Made by a program: the position numbers and the translations under genes
Notes under the pieces: generated by a model
The model's input: the letters and a program-made list of their open reading frames with translations, nothing else
Database searches by the model: none
Told to the model about the DNA's origin: nothing
In this document: positions 41,550 to 43,698 of the stretch, in pieces
Numbering within the stretch: position 1 is the first letter of the stretch
How the letters are laid out: each line of letters opens with the position of its first letter
DNA from: an uncultured Saprospiraceae bacterium
Lineage (GTDB): Bacteria; Bacteroidota; Bacteroidia; Chitinophagales; Saprospiraceae
DNA length: 43,698 bases
Direction of reading: 5' to 3'
Assembly (NCBI GenBank): GCA_937923465.1
Contig: CALDUB010000399.1
Span: 1-43,698 of the forward strand

Positions 41550-42692
41550 CTAATTATCAAAATAGCCATTTCTATCCTCCTCTGTATTCACATTCACCAA
41601 TACACTTTCATCCATTAACCGTACCACTTTTACGTCGCTATTAATCAAAACCTTGCGTGGGCAAGAATATCCTAAGCTAAGAAAGTGAAGTAAAATAGGA
41701 TAACTTTTAGGTTCCCAAATGGTAATTAGTGGCTCTGGAAATTCGGTATCTGAATTATAAAAAGCCGTAGCAATCTTAGAGGGGTCGCGCTGTGCGATAA
41801 GCTGCTGGAGTGCTTTTTCAGTTAACAAAGGTAAATCACAGGCGACACAAAGCCAAGCGGCATTTGGATTTTCGCGGAATGCGGACAAAATTGCTCCAAA
41901 TGGACCAAGTCCTGTAAAACTGTCTGCTATAGCTGGAAATTCGGTTTCCCACTCTTCTATTTGCTCTTTTCGCCCTGACAAAAATACTTTTTCGCACAAA
42001 GGACTTAGCATATCAGAGGCATATTCACGCTGCGGCTTTCCATGATAATCTATTGAACCTTTGTCTTGTCCCATACGCACAGATTTTCCGCCCGCGAGAA
42101 CTAAACCATGAATAGAGGGTACTAATTTTTCCAGTTTATCCGCAAAAAATGCGGTGATATTTGGGCGGTCTGCCAACTGAAAAGTAGGAATATTATTAAT
42201 TTCATCTCCTAATTGCTCGCGTAACCAAGTTGGCACTTCACGCTCTCCTTCTGCAAACAAAATCAACTCAATATTTGTCAGTTTAGCCGCTTTCTTTTCT
42301 AAACTCGCCGCCTTTTTAGGATGAATAATGACTACCTGCTTTTGTCCAGAAAAATGATTTCCATTTATCAATACAAAATCAGCTTCGGCAAAACGGCGAT
42401 TGCGTTCAAATTTATCTGCCTTATTCGAAAAATCAAATCTTTCAAAAACATTATGGTCTGTAAATGCCGCAAAAGCTCCTTTTTCTAATTCTTTTGTCTT
42501 CTGAGGATTATCAAAAGAGGCATGGTCTGCATCAGCATAAGCTACTTTATATTGAGTACCAAAATGCTGAATTAAATCATAAGCCAAATCTTTTATATCA
42601 CCACAAGGCGCACCGACAATTGCAGTTTCATTACGTCCAAATTCTCCAAAATTTGGGCGCGTCATTTTTGTATGTTTCTGATGCTTTTTCAT
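41550..42692 (-). CDS. mobA: MobB-like/MobA fusion, molybdenum cofactor guanylyltransferase
   Basis: This 380 aa protein has two parts. The C-terminal half (about 190-380) is MobA: LVLAGGKSVRMGQDKGSIDYHG is the GTP-binding loop with the R-M-G-x-D-K-G signature, and WLCVACDLPLLTE the metal-binding Asp region. MobA joins GMP to molybdopterin to make the guanine-dinucleotide cofactor. The N-terminal half resembles the MobB GTPase: TAIVGAPCGDIKDLAYDL stands where the P-loop should be and KVAYADADHASFD follows, with DFVLING later. The GKT of Walker A is missing, so GTP hydrolysis is unlikely and it may only bind MobA clients. It follows moaC on the minus strand. Confidence 0.88.
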   Translation of the reverse strand: MKKHQKHTKMTRPNFGEFGRNETAIVGAPCGDIKDLAYDLIQHFGTQYKVAYADADHASFDNPQKTKELEKGAFAAFTDHNVFERFDFSNKADKFERNRRFAEADFVLINGNHFSGQKQVVIIHPKKAASLEKKAAKLTNIELILFAEGEREVPTWLREQLGDEINNIPTFQLADRPNITAFFADKLEKLVPSIHGLVLAGGKSVRMGQDKGSIDYHGKPQREYASDMLSPLCEKVFLSGRKEQIEEWETEFPAIADSFTGLGPFGAILSAFRENPNAAWLCVACDLPLLTEKALQQLIAQRDPSKIATAFYNSDTEFPEPLITIWEPKSYPILLHFLSLGYSCPRKVLINSDVKVVRLMDESVLVNVNTEEDRNGYFDN

Positions 42693-42698
42693 TTGCTT

Positions 42699-42805
42699 AG
42701 TTACTGGTTATTATGTTATTGGTTATTCTGAATTAAGTGAAGAAAAATTGATAACTAGTGAACGGTAATCATTCAAAATTTATCATTAAAAATTCAAAAT
42801 TATTA
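42699..42805 (-). repeat. Heptad arrays at both ends of the moaC-mobA spacer
   Basis: Next to the moaC stop (plus-strand reading): ATTCAAA at 42771 and 42792, ATTTATC at 42778, ATTAAAA at 42785, ATTATTA at 42799, the last overlapping the stop codon. Next to the mobA start: AGTTACT at 42699, GGTTATT at 42706 and 42721, with an 8-nt unit between. The layout matches the spacers at 30553 and 32461. Confidence 0.65.
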
Positions 42806-43270
42806 ACCAATATCACTCTTCCCGCCACGTTTTTCAATCAATCTCGTCTCCTTAATCACGATGTCTTGCGAGAAGGCTTTGCACATATCGTAAATCGTCA
42901 ATGCTGCAATACTCGCGCCCGTAAGTGCCTCCATTTCAACACCTGTTTTTCCTGATAGTTTTGCGGTGCACTCTATGACAACTTCCTTTTTATCATTCAA
43001 TTCAATATCAATATTCACTTTATCCAAAGCTAGAGGATGACACAAAGGGATGAGATTACTCGTCTGTTTCGCTCCCATAATGCCCGCTAATATTGCAGTT
43101 TGGAAGACCGAGCCTTTTTTTGTGGTGATATCATTATCTGTGAAATGTGCGAGAACAGAATCAGGTAAAATAACAAGCGTACGTGCTGTTGCCGTTCGTT
43201 TTGTGATGTTCTTTTCGCCGACATCAACCATGGTTGGTTTGCCGTCTTTATTGAGATGAGTGAAAGACAA
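42803..43270 (-). CDS. moaC: Cyclic pyranopterin monophosphate synthase
   Basis: MoaC converts the cyclised GTP product of MoaA to cyclic pyranopterin monophosphate, the first pterin in molybdenum cofactor synthesis. The protein is 155 aa, as expected for a single-domain MoaC. Signatures are MVDVGEKNITKRTATA (residues 14-29), LIPLCHPLAL (the active-site His region), GVEMEALTGASIAALTIYD and MCKA. The catalytic Lys and Asp in the last helix region are present (MCKAFSQDIVI). It sits in the operon order moaD, moaC, mobA on the minus strand. Confidence 0.97.
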   Translation of the reverse strand: MSFTHLNKDGKPTMVDVGEKNITKRTATARTLVILPDSVLAHFTDNDITTKKGSVFQTAILAGIMGAKQTSNLIPLCHPLALDKVNIDIELNDKKEVVIECTAKLSGKTGVEMEALTGASIAALTIYDMCKAFSQDIVIKETRLIEKRGGKSDIG

Positions 43271-43287
43271 TAGATTGGATTTTACTG

Positions 43288-43472
43288 AAGGTGTCGGACA
43301 CTTAGAGATTTAAGAGTGTAAGAGATTAGAATTACCAGACAATTAAACGAAGGTAAGTGTCTGACACCTGTTATTAGAAAACTTGTTACAGGTGTCAGAC
43401 GCTTCTTTTAGTTTAACTCACAGATAAATCGTGATTTTCTGCTGTCATAAACTTTTAAGCGTCCGACACCTT
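43288..43472. repeat. Four GTGTC-core repeats in two inverted pairs
   Basis: Copies: AAGGTGTCGGACACTT (43288-43303), AAGTGTCTGACACCT (43355-43369), AGGTGTCAGACGCTT (43390-43404), AAGCGTCCGACACCTT (43457-43472). Copies 1 and 2 are inverted with a 51-nt gap, copies 3 and 4 with a 52-nt gap, and 20 nt separates the two pairs. The outer bases covary: ACTT pairs with AAGT in the first pair, GCTT with AAGC in the second. This resembles REP/BIME units. It fills the moaD-moaC spacer. Confidence 0.8.
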
Positions 43473-43480
43473 CCATCAGG

Positions 43481-43698
43481 CTAACCACCACTAACTGGCG
43501 GAATAATAACCACTTCATCAGATGAATTGATAATAAAATCATCATTCTGATATTCTTCATTCACTGCAATAGCAAATGATTTTAATCTTTTAAATTCTGG
43601 ATATTGTGCACAAAGGTCTGCTTTTAAAGTTCCAACGGTAGCATTTTCTTCAATAGAAAAATCAATGCTTTTGTCTTGTAAAATATCCTTCGCGATAC
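43481..43698 (-). CDS. moaD: Molybdopterin synthase sulfur-carrier subunit, partial
   Basis: The 5' part lies beyond the window; 71 C-terminal residues remain. They show the ubiquitin-like MoaD fold order (LQDKSIDFSIEENATVGTLK, then LKSFAIAVNEEYQNDDFIIN and DEVVIIPPVSGG). The final Gly-Gly is the site that is adenylated and thiocarboxylated to carry sulfur to the MoaE subunit. The stop codon is at 43481. It is followed by the four-copy repeat and then moaC. Confidence 0.9.
   Translation of the reverse strand, partial: IAKDILQDKSIDFSIEENATVGTLKADLCAQYPEFKRLKSFAIAVNEEYQNDDFIINSSDEVVIIPPVSGG

Overview
The window looks like chromosomal DNA of a Bacteroidota member, probably near Saprospiria. Evidence: low G+C; giant secreted proteins ending in a type IX secretion (T9SS) type-A C-terminal domain; SprB-repeat lipoproteins; a GlnRS of the Bacteroidota kind; DUF6702, GIN-domain and YdeI-type proteins; and -7 boxes of the form TAnnTTTG. 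The taxonomic call is inference. No tRNA, rRNA, CRISPR array, IS element or phage module was recognised.

Layout. 1-2,000: a strong hairpin, then two minus-strand genes: a membrane protein with an N-terminal effector-associated domain (EAD11-like) and an outer-membrane beta-barrel. 2,337-4,010: glnS. 4,177-7,833: two SprB-repeat lipoproteins with a shared 48-bp promoter-like block, an ECF sigma factor, and a protein joining a cytoplasmic N-terminus, one inner-membrane helix, a long linker and a predicted outer-membrane barrel. 8,177-22,874: three tandem paralogues of a giant T9SS cell-surface protein (2055 aa, 1741 aa and a degenerate 604 aa copy), with an unrecognised membrane-anchored protein between the first two. 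22,880-25,908: a minus-strand operon of ABC ATPase, permease, YtrA-type GntR regulator, a 42 aa membrane peptide and a GIN-domain protein. Its control region carries palindromes of the form TGTA-N12-TACA, one of them just ahead of a divergent 50-codon ORF. 26,616-28,141: a DUF420 protein with an EF-hand loop and a lipoprotein. 28,585-33,936: a MacAB-type efflux cluster (ATPase, two permeases, HlyD adaptor) with a four-helix-bundle protein gene between the permeases. 34,175-35,121: a zinc-ribbon protein and a YdeI/DUF1905 protein. 35,426-36,154: an S24-peptidase repressor. 36,444-38,847: a YheT-type hydrolase, then coaE, yidD and a DUF6702 gene on the minus strand. 39,206-40,891: an LptF/LptG-type permease. 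40,974 to the end: a cupin and part of a molybdenum-cofactor operon (mobA fusion, moaC, moaD cut by the window edge).

Three signals are not explained by ordinary gene annotation. (1) Short arrays of 7-bp words, a different word at each site, abut start codons (glnS, four-helix-bundle gene, second permease, zinc-ribbon gene, lptG, and roughly at mobA). Arrays of the opposite orientation abut upstream stop codons. They resemble the heptanucleotide STRR repeats of cyanobacteria. (2) Two lipoprotein genes share a promoter block with fixed spacing, next to an ECF sigma gene and a trans-envelope candidate anti-sigma protein. (3) The GntR/ABC operon has an operator-like palindrome repeated upstream of a tiny divergent ORF. 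A set of four GTGTC-core repeats with paired base changes lies between moaD and moaC.
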